64,000 nt of DNA from Jiangella gansuensis DSM 44835. GTDB lineage: Bacteria > Actinomycetota > Actinomycetes > Jiangellales > Jiangellaceae. Numbering within the stretch: position 1 is the stretch's first letter; every line of letters starts with the position of its first letter. The stretch lies in NCBI RefSeq assembly GCF_000515395.1, contig NZ_KI911782.1, positions 3,966,606 through 4,030,605 on the forward strand, given 5' to 3'. Below the pieces are notes generated by a model. That model was not told the DNA's origin. It ran no database searches and saw nothing but the letters and a program-made list of their open reading frames with translations. The translations under genes were made by a program, and so were the position numbers. Of this stretch, positions 37,412 through 46,505 are shown in pieces.

Positions 37412-38179
37412 ATGGGCGATATCCCATACAGGACCGCCGGCAACACGACGCTGCTCCTCCATATCTCGCCTCCGCGCAAGCCCGACGTCCTGTCGGCGCC
37501 GACAGCGGTCTTCTTCCACGGCGGTGGATGGACCAAGGGGACATGGGTGCAGTTCCAGCCGCAAGCGGCACGTCTCAACGCGCTCGGCATGCTTGCCGTG
37601 CTCGTCGAGTACCGCCTCGCTGGCCCGGTCGTCGCCACGACGGACGCGGTGGCGGCGATGAGCGCCGTCTTCGAGATGTCTGAGGAGCTCGGATGCGACA
37701 CCGAGCGCGTCGTGGCGATCGGCGGATCGGCCGGCGGCCAGTTGGCGGCGGCGACGGCCGTGCTCGAACTGCCCGATGTGAATCCGAGACATCGGCCGGC
37801 GGCACTCGTCCTCTTCAATCCGGTCACCGATACGTCGGGCGACTATCCGGCTGGATTCGGAAGGCGGCATTTCGACGATGACGAACACGCTCGGCGTTAC
37901 TCACCGGTACACCATGTCAGCGAGACCACGCCTCCGACACTGATCATGCACGGCACGGCCGATACCGCCGTTCATCACGAGAACTCCGTGGCATTCGTCG
38001 AGAAGGTTAAGCGGTACGGCGGACATGCGGAACTCATTCCCTACGCCGGCCAGCGGCACGGGTTCTTCAACCCGCAGCGCATGGCGCCTCATCGCTCCGG
38101 CGGCGGTGACGACACCCTTTTCGAGTCGACGACCCACGAGATGATCCGGTTCATCCGCCAGACATTCATCGAGTCCTGA
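37412..38179 (+). CDS. alpha/beta-hydrolase, HSL-like esterase
   Basis: 255 residues. The oxyanion motif is FFHGGGWTKG, the nucleophile Ser is in AIGGSAGGQLAAA, the acidic residue is in MHGTADTAVHHENS and the catalytic His is in YAGQRHGFFN. Such enzymes hydrolyse small acyl or acetyl esters, and homologues are often found beside sulfatases and glycosidases, where they deacetylate sugars. It sits just upstream of the LacI-controlled glycan locus and may belong to it. No clear ribosome site before ATG 37412. Cytoplasmic (no signal peptide). Confidence 0.85.
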   Translation: MGDIPYRTAGNTTLLLHISPPRKPDVLSAPTAVFFHGGGWTKGTWVQFQPQAARLNALGMLAVLVEYRLAGPVVATTDAVAAMSAVFEMSEELGCDTERVVAIGGSAGGQLAAATAVLELPDVNPRHRPAALVLFNPVTDTSGDYPAGFGRRHFDDDEHARRYSPVHHVSETTPPTLIMHGTADTAVHHENSVAFVEKVKRYGGHAELIPYAGQRHGFFNPQRMAPHRSGGGDDTLFESTTHEMIRFIRQTFIES

Positions 38180-38329
38180 CGCGTAAAGGACAACTACCGC
38201 ACCCACGGTCGCATGCGCGGGTCCGGGGCCTAGCCGTTGATCTGCGACCTCGCTCGGCCTGCTCGCTGCGTGCCGGTCGAGGCGGAGATCACTCCTGCGC
38301 GGATGTCTCCGGCCGACGCCCAGGAACCC

Positions 38330-38359
38330 TTGACGGGCCGTGAAATCCGTGCGTAACAT
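38330..38359 (+). promoter_or_regulatory. promoter of the lacI-type gene
   Basis: TTGACG (38330-38335) and TAACAT (38354-38359) with an 18-base spacer. The predicted transcript start is near 38366, just before the palindromic operator and 40 bases before the GTG. Confidence 0.55.
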
Positions 38360-38375
38360 CTGCGTCCAACCTGTT

Positions 38376-38387
38376 CGATACGTATCG
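38376..38387. promoter_or_regulatory. LacI-type operator
   Basis: CGATACGTATCG is a perfect 12-base palindrome with the central CG typical of LacI-family operators. It lies just downstream of the predicted start point, where a bound repressor would block transcription, so the regulator probably controls itself. Confidence 0.6.
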
Positions 38388-38406
38388 GGGTTAGCGAGGA
38401 GGGGCT

Positions 38407-39480
38407 GTGGCAGCGCAGCGACGGCGACCAACCCAGATGGACATCGCCCGCCGGGCCGGTGTGTCGCAGTCGACCGTGTCGGTGGTCATCAACGGCGCAC
38501 CGGCGATCGCGGACGTCGCCGAGGAGAAGCGCCGAGCGGTGCTGGAGGCAGCCGCCGAGCTCGGCTACTCGGTGAACGCCTCGGCGCGCAATCTCAAGGG
38601 CGGGCGTAACCGGATGCTCGGCGTCTTCACCTTCGAGCCGGTCTTCCCCGTGAATCAGCGCGATTTCTACTTTCCCTTCCTGCTCGGCATCGAAGAGTCG
38701 ACCGCCGAGTGCGGCTACAATCTGCTGCTTTTCAGCGCTGTCACGGCGGGCACCGAGCGCCGCGTTTTCGCCGATGGCGTCAACCAGCTCAAGCTGGCCG
38801 ACGGCTGCGTTCTTCTCGGACGTCATCTCCGTGAGGACGACCTGGCAGCACTTCTCCGCGAAGACTTTCCCTTCGTGTTCATCGGACGGCGTGACGTGCC
38901 CGGCGAGGAGTTCTCCTACGTCGCGGCCGATTACGTGGGTGCGACCCGTGACATGGTGCTGTCGCTGGCCGCCCTCGGGCATCGCCGGATCGCCTATCTG
39001 AAGGCGGCCGACGACAAGGAATGGACCCAGGACCGCGAGACCGGCTTCCGGCAGGGGCTCGAAGAGGCCGGCATCGCGGATGGCCGGATCGTCTTCCATG
39101 TGATGGGGGAGGGGGCCGCACTCACCGGAGCCGAGCTGGAGCGATGGCGGGTGGCGGGAGTCACAGCCGTGCTGGTGGAGCCCAGCCAGGACGACAGCGC
39201 GATCTCGGCCCTGGAACACGCGGCCGCCGAAGCGGACATCGAGATCCCCGGCGACCTCTCGGTGGTCCTGCTGGGCGATCCGCCGCTGGTCCACGCCACG
39301 GAACGGGACTGGACGCGGTTCACCATTCCGCGCGAGCAGATGGGCCGCGAGGCCGTTCGTCTGCTGCTGGAGCTCCTCGATGACGAAGCCGGAGTCAAGC
39401 GGCACCTGTACCTGGACTGCGTTCCGGTTCCCGGTGACTCGGTGGCGGCACCTCGGCCCTACCGGGGACGGGCGACGTGA
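38407..39480 (+). CDS. LacI-family transcriptional regulator
   Basis: 357 residues. N-terminal HTH and hinge (QMDIARRAGVSQSTVSVVING, LGYSVNASARNLKGGRNRMLG), then a periplasmic-binding-type effector domain (GYNLLLFSAV, DGCVLLGR, DMVLSLAALGHRRIAYL, GREAVRLLLELL). It binds an operator until a sugar-like inducer releases it. GAGGAGGGGCT precedes the GTG. It heads the 15-kb glycan locus on the same strand and is its obvious regulator. Confidence 0.93.
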   Translation: MAAQRRRPTQMDIARRAGVSQSTVSVVINGAPAIADVAEEKRRAVLEAAAELGYSVNASARNLKGGRNRMLGVFTFEPVFPVNQRDFYFPFLLGIEESTAECGYNLLLFSAVTAGTERRVFADGVNQLKLADGCVLLGRHLREDDLAALLREDFPFVFIGRRDVPGEEFSYVAADYVGATRDMVLSLAALGHRRIAYLKAADDKEWTQDRETGFRQGLEEAGIADGRIVFHVMGEGAALTGAELERWRVAGVTAVLVEPSQDDSAISALEHAAAEADIEIPGDLSVVLLGDPPLVHATERDWTRFTIPREQMGREAVRLLLELLDDEAGVKRHLYLDCVPVPGDSVAAPRPYRGRAT

Positions 39481-39800
39481 CCGGGTGCCGGTCCACCCCG
39501 ATGTGGATCAAGGTGACGTCCGCGGGCACGCTGCTGGCCTTCAGCGAGGCTCCGGTGGGGACGAGTGCCGACGACGGTCCGGGTGGTGTGGGCAACACCA
39601 GCCGTGCCGTGGCCCGGAGCAGCGACGGCGGCCTGACGTTCACCGATGCCGTCGTCGGGACGAACACTGCGCCGCGTGCGGGCATCGCCTGGCTCACCCA
39701 AGGCAGCGACGATGTGGACGGCGGACCTCTCGACTGCGTTCATACGTATCAGGTCGGACGGTCTTCGCGCAGAGTCGACGTCCCGCGGGGCACCACCTAG
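39477..39800 (+). pseudogene. sialidase (BNR-repeat) N-terminal remnant
   Basis: A 107-codon frame whose GTG overlaps the LacI stop. It contains VTSAGTLLAFSEA and VARSSDGGLTFTDAVVG, which match the first strand block and an Asp-box-like SxDGGxTF motif of exo-alpha-sialidases. The six-bladed propeller needs about 350 residues; only the first fifth is present, and the end (HTYQVGRSSRRVDVPRG) looks scrambled. Probably a truncated remnant, though a small peptide is not excluded. Confidence 0.5.
39740..39751. promoter_or_regulatory. second, weaker LacI-type operator half-match
   Basis: TCATACGTATCA shares the ATACGTAT core with the operator at 38376 but lacks its outer symmetry. It lies about 100 bases before the next intact gene (39854), where it could control the downstream operon. 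Confidence 0.35.
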
Positions 39801-39853
39801 CAGCACCTCGGTCCAAGAATCAGCGAACCCATCACTACCGCCACGGAGGCACG

Positions 39854-40786
39854 GTGCAGAAGGTCATTCACTACGAGCGCGGCCTGGAAAAGTTCAAGCC
39901 GCTGCGCAACATCGTCACCTACGACGACTTCGATCGTGGCTTCAACGGCTGGCTGGACCTGACGCCGAACTTCGTCAACGACGACTACCGGCACTACCCG
40001 TCCGAGGTGGATCTGGCCAGCTGGGCTCCCTCGATGATCAGTGCGGCGCCGATGCGCTTCGCCGCCACCCACGGGTCGATGGAGGGCACGTACTCACTGA
40101 AGCTGAACACCAAGCCGGTCGCGAACCGCTACGAGGAGAAGCCGGCTGACGGGAGCATGGGGGTCGCGCTGAAGCGGCTCTCGAACTTCGACCCGAACCT
40201 GCGCTACGTCCAGATCGAGGCGTTCTATGCCTACACCCCGCAGCAGGACCGGCTCGGATTCGGTGAAGAGGACCTGCGGGCGTTCGGGTTCTACTTCGAC
40301 CTTCAGGACCACGAGTACCGCTGGATGCCCGGCGTCCGCTACGTGAACTCCGTCAACGGCAAACTCACCAAGAAGTGGCAGTACTGGAAGGTCGCCGACG
40401 GAGTGACCAAGAAGGACTGGTGCTACGGCCGTGAGGACGGCTGGCAGCGCCCCGGTGTCGACAACCTCTGGTACGGCCGTCGACACGCCGACGGCTCGGC
40501 CGACGCCTTCCAATGGGTGCCCGACGGCGATCAGGACCTGCTCTACAACGAGAGCCCGGACAAGCTCAACTGGCTGTACTTCCGTCTGCTCATCGATTTC
40601 CAGCGGCGCGAGTACGTCGAGCTGCAGAGCATGGATCGGACCTTCGACCTACGAGGTCTGACTCCCACGCTCGTCACGCCCTACAAGAGCATCACGAACC
40701 TGATCAACCCGATCTTCTTCGTCGAGACCGACACGAATCGCAGCGTGAATCTCTTCCTCGATTCCGTCGTGTACTCCACGGAATGA
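39854..40786 (+). CDS. uncharacterised protein of a glycan-use locus
   Basis: 310 residues, rich in Tyr, Trp and Asp: ERGLEKFKPLRNIVTYDDFDRGFNGWLDLTPNF, DGSMGVALKRL, RYVQIEAFYAYTPQQDRLGFGEEDLRAFGFYFD, and an ending of FFVETDTNRSVNLFLDSVVYS, here cited as scattered blocks. The final SVNLFLDSV element and the many aromatic strands suggest a beta-sandwich (laminin-G or carbohydrate-binding-like) fold. There is no signal peptide and no catalytic motif I can identify. GTG start follows GGAGGCACG. Located between the regulator and the ABC importer, it may bind or process the imported saccharide. Confidence 0.65.
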   Translation: MQKVIHYERGLEKFKPLRNIVTYDDFDRGFNGWLDLTPNFVNDDYRHYPSEVDLASWAPSMISAAPMRFAATHGSMEGTYSLKLNTKPVANRYEEKPADGSMGVALKRLSNFDPNLRYVQIEAFYAYTPQQDRLGFGEEDLRAFGFYFDLQDHEYRWMPGVRYVNSVNGKLTKKWQYWKVADGVTKKDWCYGREDGWQRPGVDNLWYGRRHADGSADAFQWVPDGDQDLLYNESPDKLNWLYFRLLIDFQRREYVELQSMDRTFDLRGLTPTLVTPYKSITNLINPIFFVETDTNRSVNLFLDSVVYSTE

Positions 40787-40825
40787 CCACAGCCCACCGT
40801 AGATCGACTCGGAAGGCCCTGCTCA

Positions 40826-41152
40826 GTGCGCACTTTCGCCACCTCTGTCATCGAACGTCGTCTCGAGATCACCGCCACGCACACCACCCACCCGTACGAG
40901 GCGGGCTGGGCTGAGGAAGCGGTCTTCTTCGTCCAGGTCGAAGGAGACCACCCGGAGCTGTCCGTCCAGGCGCAGATCTCACCGGACGGGCTGCACTGGG
41001 TCGACCGAGGCCGCGCCAGTGTCCTGGCCGCCGATGACGAGATCGCCGCTATCGACCTGGCGAACTTCGGCGGCTGGCTGCGGTTGGCCTTCACCGGCGC
41101 GACGCCGGAGCGGCCGGCCACCGTGCTGGTCCACCTCGCGCTCAAGGGCTGA
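40826..41152 (+). CDS. small uncharacterised beta-rich protein
   Basis: 108 residues. Alternating hydrophobic strands (LEITATHTTHPYEAGW, AVFFVQVEG, LSVQAQISPDGLHWVDRG, LRLAFTGATPERPATVLVHLALKG) suggest a single beta-sandwich domain. GGAAGG lies nine bases before the GTG. It is between the preceding uncharacterised gene (39 bases away) and the permease gene (47 bases) and is likely co-transcribed. Function unknown. Confidence 0.55.
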   Translation: MRTFATSVIERRLEITATHTTHPYEAGWAEEAVFFVQVEGDHPELSVQAQISPDGLHWVDRGRASVLAADDEIAAIDLANFGGWLRLAFTGATPERPATVLVHLALKG

Positions 41153-41199
41153 CGAACGGGCAGAAACGGATCGCTTCGATCGAGAGGAGGACAGCACCG

Positions 41200-42129
41200 A
41201 TGCTTCCCCAACTGGTCCGCCGGCTCGGCCTCATGATCTTCACCGTGTGGGGTGCCGTGAGCCTCACGTTCGTGATCCTCCGGCTCGCACCCGGTGACCA
41301 GGCCACGGTGCAGCTCGGGCCGGACGCGACCGCGGCTGACGTGTCCGCGTTGCGCGAGGAGCTCGGGCTCAACCGGCCGATGCTGGTGCAGTACCTGGAC
41401 TACCTGGGCTCGGCGCTCACCGGTGACTTCGGTGAGTCGTACCGGTTCCGCGACTCGGCGACGGCGGTCATACTCGATCGATTCCCGGCGACCGTCCTGC
41501 TCGCGGGCACCGCGACCGTGTTGGCGCTGACGATCGGTCTGCTCCTGGGGGTCCTGGCCGGTCGCGCACCGGGAAAGCTCGTCGACCGGGCGATCTCCGG
41601 CATCACCCTGGTCATGCAGGCGATCCCTTCGTTCTGGTCGGGCATCATGCTGATCCTGCTGATGGCGCTGACACTGCGGCTCCTGCCGAGCGCGGGGTCC
41701 GGCGATCTGCAGCACCTGGTGCTGCCGGCGGTCACCCTCGCGATCCCGTTCACGGCGCTGGTCGCCAGGATCACTCGCAGCAGTGTCGCGGAGGTGACGG
41801 CCGAGCCTTACATCATGACGGCACGGTCGAAGGGGTTGTCCGAGAGGCTCGTGCTGAGCCGTCACGCCGTGCGCAACTCGGTGATCCCCGTGGTGACCAT
41901 CGTGTCCTTGCACATCGGCACATTGATGGGCGGCGCGGTGATCGTCGAGCAGGTCTTCGCGTGGGAAGGGGTCGGGTCGCTCCTCGTCGGCGCGGTCGGC
42001 AACCGCGACTACGCCATCGTCCAAGGCGCGACCGTGCTCCTGGCGATCGTCGTGGTGACGATGAATCTGCTCGCCGACGTGCTCAACGCCCGGCTGGATC
42101 CACGAATCCGAGCGGGGGTGGCGTCATGA
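41200..42129 (+). CDS. ABC transporter permease (DppB type)
   Basis: 309 residues, about six membrane spans. First helix LGLMIFTVWGAVSLTFVILRLAPGDQ is typical of DppB, with the cytoplasmic EAA loop near EPYIMTARSKGLSERLVLSRHAVRNSVIP. It forms half of the membrane channel for a family-5 importer. AGGAGG precedes the ATG. Coupled to DppC by an ATGA overlap. Confidence 0.93.
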   Translation: MLPQLVRRLGLMIFTVWGAVSLTFVILRLAPGDQATVQLGPDATAADVSALREELGLNRPMLVQYLDYLGSALTGDFGESYRFRDSATAVILDRFPATVLLAGTATVLALTIGLLLGVLAGRAPGKLVDRAISGITLVMQAIPSFWSGIMLILLMALTLRLLPSAGSGDLQHLVLPAVTLAIPFTALVARITRSSVAEVTAEPYIMTARSKGLSERLVLSRHAVRNSVIPVVTIVSLHIGTLMGGAVIVEQVFAWEGVGSLLVGAVGNRDYAIVQGATVLLAIVVVTMNLLADVLNARLDPRIRAGVAS

Positions 42130-43019
42130 CGACGATGGGGCTGGTGCAGAACCCGGCGCCGCCGACGCCGTTGGTGCCGGCGCGGACGCGGCGCGCCACG
42201 GTGCGTCGCGTGGTCGCCGCCATCCCGATCATGATCTTCGGCTTGTATGTCGTCGCGGCGATCATCGGCCCGCTGCTCATCGACTACTCCCCGGTGGGCG
42301 GGGAGCTCAACGACCGCCTCCTTCCGCCCGGCTCGGTGCTCAGCGACGGCGGCACGGCCCTGCTCGGCACCGACGCACTCGGCCGCGACCTGTTAGGCCA
42401 GGTCGTCTACGGCGCCCGAACGTCAGTGTTCATCGGCACGCTCGTCGTGCTGATCAGCGCCCTGGTCGGGCTCACTGTCGGTACGGTCGCGGGGTATCGC
42501 GGCGGCACGACCGACCTCGTGGCATCGCGCGTCATTGACGTCCTGCTCGCCTTCCCCGGCATCCTGCTGGCCATCGTCATCGCCGGGGTGTTCGATCGAA
42601 GCCTCGCCATCGTCGTCATCGCGCTGAGCGTGACCAACTGGATCGGCTTCGCCCGTCTCTCGCGGTCGATGGCCATGACACTGCGGGAGCGCGACTGGGT
42701 CAAGTCGGCGACGGTGATGGGCGTGCGGCGCCGGCGAATCATCGCGCGGCACATCTTGCCATTCATCGCCGGCCCTTCGTTCGCCTTGGCGACTACCGAG
42801 TTCGCAGGCGCCATCCTGGCTGAAGCTTCGCTGAGCTTCCTCGGGCTCGGTTTGCCGTCGGCATCGGTCTCCTGGGGGCAGACCATCGCCGCCGGCAAGG
42901 AATATCTCGCCAGCGCCTGGTGGATCTCCGCCATTCCTGGAATCGCCCTGGCGTTGCTCGTCATCTGCGTGGGCTTCACCGGGGATCGACTCACCCGTTA
43001 CTTCGGCCGAAAGCAGTGA
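42126..43019 (+). CDS. ABC transporter permease (DppC type)
   Basis: 297 residues. The N-terminal helix IPIMIFGLYVVAAIIGPLLI, LLGTDALGRDLLGQVVYGARTS and the EAA loop RERDWVKSATVMGVRRRRIIARHILP place it as DppC, the partner of DppB. Codon 90 is TTA (42393-42395), a very rare leucine codon in high-GC actinomycetes, where its tRNA (bldA) is often made late. This may delay the importer's production. Confidence 0.93.
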   Translation: MTTMGLVQNPAPPTPLVPARTRRATVRRVVAAIPIMIFGLYVVAAIIGPLLIDYSPVGGELNDRLLPPGSVLSDGGTALLGTDALGRDLLGQVVYGARTSVFIGTLVVLISALVGLTVGTVAGYRGGTTDLVASRVIDVLLAFPGILLAIVIAGVFDRSLAIVVIALSVTNWIGFARLSRSMAMTLRERDWVKSATVMGVRRRRIIARHILPFIAGPSFALATTEFAGAILAEASLSFLGLGLPSASVSWGQTIAAGKEYLASAWWISAIPGIALALLVICVGFTGDRLTRYFGRKQ

Positions 43020-43083
43020 CGGGACCCAGCAGGGCGCGCACCACCACAACACAGTCCAACGCAGCTCAGTGAGGAGCATGGCA

Positions 43084-44595
43084 ATGAGATCCCAACGGAA
43101 CTCCGCGATCGTGGCAACCGCACTTCTCGGCCTGCTCGGAGCCACGGCATGTGGCGCCGACACCGACTCCACGGGCGGCGGTGGTGATGCAGGCGGCGGC
43201 GAGATCGCCGTCGCCGGTCAGTTCCCCACCGAGTCCATCGACCCGAACGGGCCCCTGGCCATCGACGGTGGCACCCGTGTCGCGTCGATTCAGCTGTACA
43301 GCCCGTTGCTGCAGACGATCGGACCGGGCGAGTTCGACCCCATTGCCGCGGAGACTTGGGAGATCAACGACACCGCGACCGAGTTCACCTTCACATTGCG
43401 TGACGGGATCACCTTCTCCGACGGCTCACCGATCACGGGGAACGATGTGGCCGCATCGTTCGAGCGCACAGTGGCCTCCGACAGCCCCTTCTCCGCGAAC
43501 TTCGTCAACGTCGCCGTCGCGGCAACTGACACCACGGTGACGTTCACCACGGTTGACCCCGACCCGGCTCTTCCGGCCAAGCTGACCGGGCTCATGATCA
43601 CCCCGGCAAGCGCGACCGAAGACAGCTACCTGGACACGCCGGTCACCTCCGGCCCGTTCCGAGTGGAGTCGTTCACTCCCGGCGGCGACCTCGTCATGGT
43701 CCCCAACGAGAACTACTGGGGAGACCATCCGCAGATCGACCAGCTCACCATCCGGTCCATCCCCGAGGTCGCAGCGAGAGTAACCGCCCTGGAGACCGGT
43801 GAGCTCGACGTCATCTGGGGCATCTCCGACGACCAGGTGAAGCAACTCGGCGGCAACACCGAGGTCGAGGTCGTGTCCGCGGTCGGATCAGCCGTCATCA
43901 CCATGTGGATGAACGCGTCCACGCCCGCATTGGAGAAGGCGGAGGTGCGGCGGGCACTCTGGCAGGCCGTCGACTTCGAGAAGAAGATCGACGCGCTCTA
44001 CCCGGAGAGCGGCGAGCCCGCCGACTCCGTCATCGCCCCCACGGTTTTCGGATACGCGCCGCAGGAGCCGGTGGTCTACGACCCTGACGCGGCGAGGCAG
44101 GCGCTGATCGACGCGGGCTTTGACTTCGACACGACGCTGCGCTTCCACTTCTCCCAGGCGCAGTTCCGCCAGTGGGTCGACTCCGTCGTGTCCGATCTGG
44201 CGGCCATCGGTGTCAACGCCGAGGCACTGGAGAAGGAACAGGCCGTCTACACCGAGGACCTGCTGGCCCTGAACTGGGACATCAACATCCAGCAGGTCGG
44301 CACGCTCGGGCTGGACGCCTCGTACAACCTCGGCCGGCTCTATACCTGCGCCGCGGAGCGGACCGGCTACTGCAACCCGGAGCTGGACGAGATGCTCAGG
44401 CGGGCCGGGACCTCCGTCGACCCCGCCGAGCGGGAGGCAGCCTACGCCGAGGCGACGGAACTCATCTGGAACGAGGCCGTGGGCATGTACCCCATGTTCG
44501 TCAAGAATCTCTTCGCCACTCGAACGTCGGTGTCCGGCTTCGAACCCGACGGAGAGGGACTGCCGCGATTCGACACGGTCTCGGTTGATGAGTGA
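43084..44595 (+). CDS. ABC transporter substrate-binding lipoprotein (family 5)
   Basis: 503 residues. Lipoprotein signal peptide MRSQRNSAIVATALLGLLGA followed by the lipobox Ala-Thr-Ala-Cys, then a Gly-rich linker. The SBP family-5 signature appears in FTLRDGITFSDGSPITGNDVAASFER, and YNLGRLYTCA and TRTSVSGFEPDGEG end it. It captures the ligand outside the cell. Family 5 includes peptide, nickel and oligosaccharide binders; this context favours a glycan. I use ATG 43084 (GAGGAG seven bases before) over ATG 43078. Confidence 0.92.
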   Translation: MRSQRNSAIVATALLGLLGATACGADTDSTGGGGDAGGGEIAVAGQFPTESIDPNGPLAIDGGTRVASIQLYSPLLQTIGPGEFDPIAAETWEINDTATEFTFTLRDGITFSDGSPITGNDVAASFERTVASDSPFSANFVNVAVAATDTTVTFTTVDPDPALPAKLTGLMITPASATEDSYLDTPVTSGPFRVESFTPGGDLVMVPNENYWGDHPQIDQLTIRSIPEVAARVTALETGELDVIWGISDDQVKQLGGNTEVEVVSAVGSAVITMWMNASTPALEKAEVRRALWQAVDFEKKIDALYPESGEPADSVIAPTVFGYAPQEPVVYDPDAARQALIDAGFDFDTTLRFHFSQAQFRQWVDSVVSDLAAIGVNAEALEKEQAVYTEDLLALNWDINIQQVGTLGLDASYNLGRLYTCAAERTGYCNPELDEMLRRAGTSVDPAEREAAYAEATELIWNEAVGMYPMFVKNLFATRTSVSGFEPDGEGLPRFDTVSVDE

Positions 44596-45631
44596 CAGGC
44601 CTCCCGTGTCGACGAGCACGACGGCAGTGATGTCGGGGCGTGCAGCGGGGGAGTCCCGGCGAGCCTCCGCTGGGACCCTCCGGGTCAGGGATCTGACGAT
44701 CATGCTGCCCGGCCCGCGCGGCATGGCCGACGTCGTCGACGGCGTCTCCTTCGACATGGTCGAAGGCCGCACGACCGGCCTGATCGGTGAATCCGGGAGC
44801 GGGAAGTCGCTGACGGCGATGGCCTTGGTCGGACTGATGCCGGAGACCGGAGTGGTCGGCGGGCAGGTTCTCTTGGGCGAGGAGAACCTGCTCGAGGCCG
44901 ACCGGGCGCGGATCCGGCAGATCCGGGGGACCGAGATCTCGGTCGTGTTCCAGGACCCGTCGACAGCGCTCAACCCAACGATGACCATCGGTGACCAGGT
45001 CGGGGAGATCCTGAGGGGCCGGGGTGTTTCCCGGAGCCAGGCGCGCGTGCGGGCCGCAGAGCTCCTCGACCATGTCGGCATCCCGGACGCGGCAGGCCGC
45101 GTCGGCGCCTACCCCCATGAGTTCTCCGGCGGCATGCGTCAGCGGGCGATGATCGCACTGGCGCTCGCCGGCCAGCCGAGGTTCATCCTGGCCGACGAGC
45201 CGACGACGGCGCTGGACGTCACGGTGCAGGCCCGGATTCTCGCGCTGCTCGGCCGCCTCCGCGACGAGGACCACCTGTCCATGTTGCTGGTCAGCCACGA
45301 CCTGCGCGTGATGTCGCACGTCGCAGACGACCTCGTCGTCATGTACGCCGGACGGGTCTGCGAGCGCGGCGGGGCCAAAGCGGTGCTCAACCGGCCGCTC
45401 CATCCCTACACCGACGCCCTGGTGCGCAGCGTTCCCTCGGTGCATGTCAGGTCGGCGATCGCCGACCCGCTGCCGGGCAGCCCGGCCAACCCGTTCGACC
45501 GGCCGCCCGGGTGCCCGTTCAATCCGCGCTGTCCGCGTGCCGAGGACCGGTGCCGGGCCGAGGTGCCGACGTTGCGCGAGATCGCCCCGGGCCGTCTGAG
45601 CGCCTGCCACTTCGCGGAGGAACTGACATGA
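44588..45631 (+). CDS. ABC transporter ATP-binding protein (DppD type)
   Basis: 347 residues. Walker A GESGSGKS (about 67-74), Q-loop VFQDPSTALNPTMTI, signature FSGGMRQR, Walker B FILADEPTTALDVT, and the C-terminal CPFNPRCPRAEDRC extension. It overlaps the binding-protein gene by eight bases and the next ATPase by four, consistent with one importer operon. Confidence 0.93.
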   Translation: MSDRPPVSTSTTAVMSGRAAGESRRASAGTLRVRDLTIMLPGPRGMADVVDGVSFDMVEGRTTGLIGESGSGKSLTAMALVGLMPETGVVGGQVLLGEENLLEADRARIRQIRGTEISVVFQDPSTALNPTMTIGDQVGEILRGRGVSRSQARVRAAELLDHVGIPDAAGRVGAYPHEFSGGMRQRAMIALALAGQPRFILADEPTTALDVTVQARILALLGRLRDEDHLSMLLVSHDLRVMSHVADDLVVMYAGRVCERGGAKAVLNRPLHPYTDALVRSVPSVHVRSAIADPLPGSPANPFDRPPGCPFNPRCPRAEDRCRAEVPTLREIAPGRLSACHFAEELT

Positions 45632-46452
45632 CGGCTGCTGCCGGCCTGAGGATCACGGACCTCACCGTGACCTACCCCGGGCCCCGCGCCGCCGGCCTCG
45701 TCGGGCGGCGGACGCCAACCACCGCGGTCAACGCCGTCAGCCTGGACGTCGCGCCGGACGAGACCGTCGCCCTCGTCGGAGAGTCGGGGTCCGGGAAGTC
45801 CACGATCGCGCGCGCGGTGGTGGGGCTCGTCGCTCCGTCGGCTGGCTCCATCGACTTCGACGGAACGTCGCTGCTGAAGCTGCGCCCCCGGGATCAGTGG
45901 GCGCGGAGGAACATTGCGATGATCTTCCAGGATCCCCGGTCCGCGCTGAACCCGCGCTTGTCGGCGGCGGCCTCCATCAGCGAGGCCTGGGAGGCACACC
46001 CCGACGTCGCTCCCGAGGGCGTTCGCCGTGATCAGCGACGGCGACGGGCGGCTGTCGTCGACCTGCTGGCCCAGGTCGGGCTCGATCCGGACGTCGCGGG
46101 GAAACGCCCGACGGCGCTGTCCGGCGGGCAGTGCCAGCGGGTGAGCATCGCCCGCGCGCTGGCACTCAGCCCGAAGCTGCTCATCTGCGACGAGGCGGTG
46201 TCGGCGCTCGACGTCTCGGTGCAGGCGCAGGTGTTGCAGCTCCTGGTCAGCGTTCGTGAGGCGCGCTCGCTGTCGATGCTCTTCATCACCCACGACCTCG
46301 GGGTGGTGCGTCAGGTCGCGGATCGCGTCGCGGTCATGCGCCGCGGCGAGCTGGTCGAGAGCGCCGACGTCCACACGCTGTTCAGAGCACCACAACACGA
46401 CTACACCCGGCAACTCCTCGCGGCCGCCGTCGACCTCGACGTGAGGAGCTGA
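45628..46452 (+). CDS. ABC transporter ATP-binding protein (DppF type)
   Basis: 274 residues, shorter than usual for the family because the C-terminal Cys-containing extension is absent. Walker A GESGSGKST, Q-loop IFQDPRSALNPRLS, signature LSGGQCQRVSI, Walker B LLICDEAVSALDVS (Ala where Pro is usual). Second ATPase of the importer. Coupled to DppD by ATGA. The next gene starts 53 bases on. Confidence 0.9.
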   Translation: MTAAAGLRITDLTVTYPGPRAAGLVGRRTPTTAVNAVSLDVAPDETVALVGESGSGKSTIARAVVGLVAPSAGSIDFDGTSLLKLRPRDQWARRNIAMIFQDPRSALNPRLSAAASISEAWEAHPDVAPEGVRRDQRRRRAAVVDLLAQVGLDPDVAGKRPTALSGGQCQRVSIARALALSPKLLICDEAVSALDVSVQAQVLQLLVSVREARSLSMLFITHDLGVVRQVADRVAVMRRGELVESADVHTLFRAPQHDYTRQLLAAAVDLDVRS

Positions 46453-46505
46453 CCAACGCACGGCACGTCCTCGTCCGCAGTGAAACCACCCAAGGAGAAG
46501 GACAG

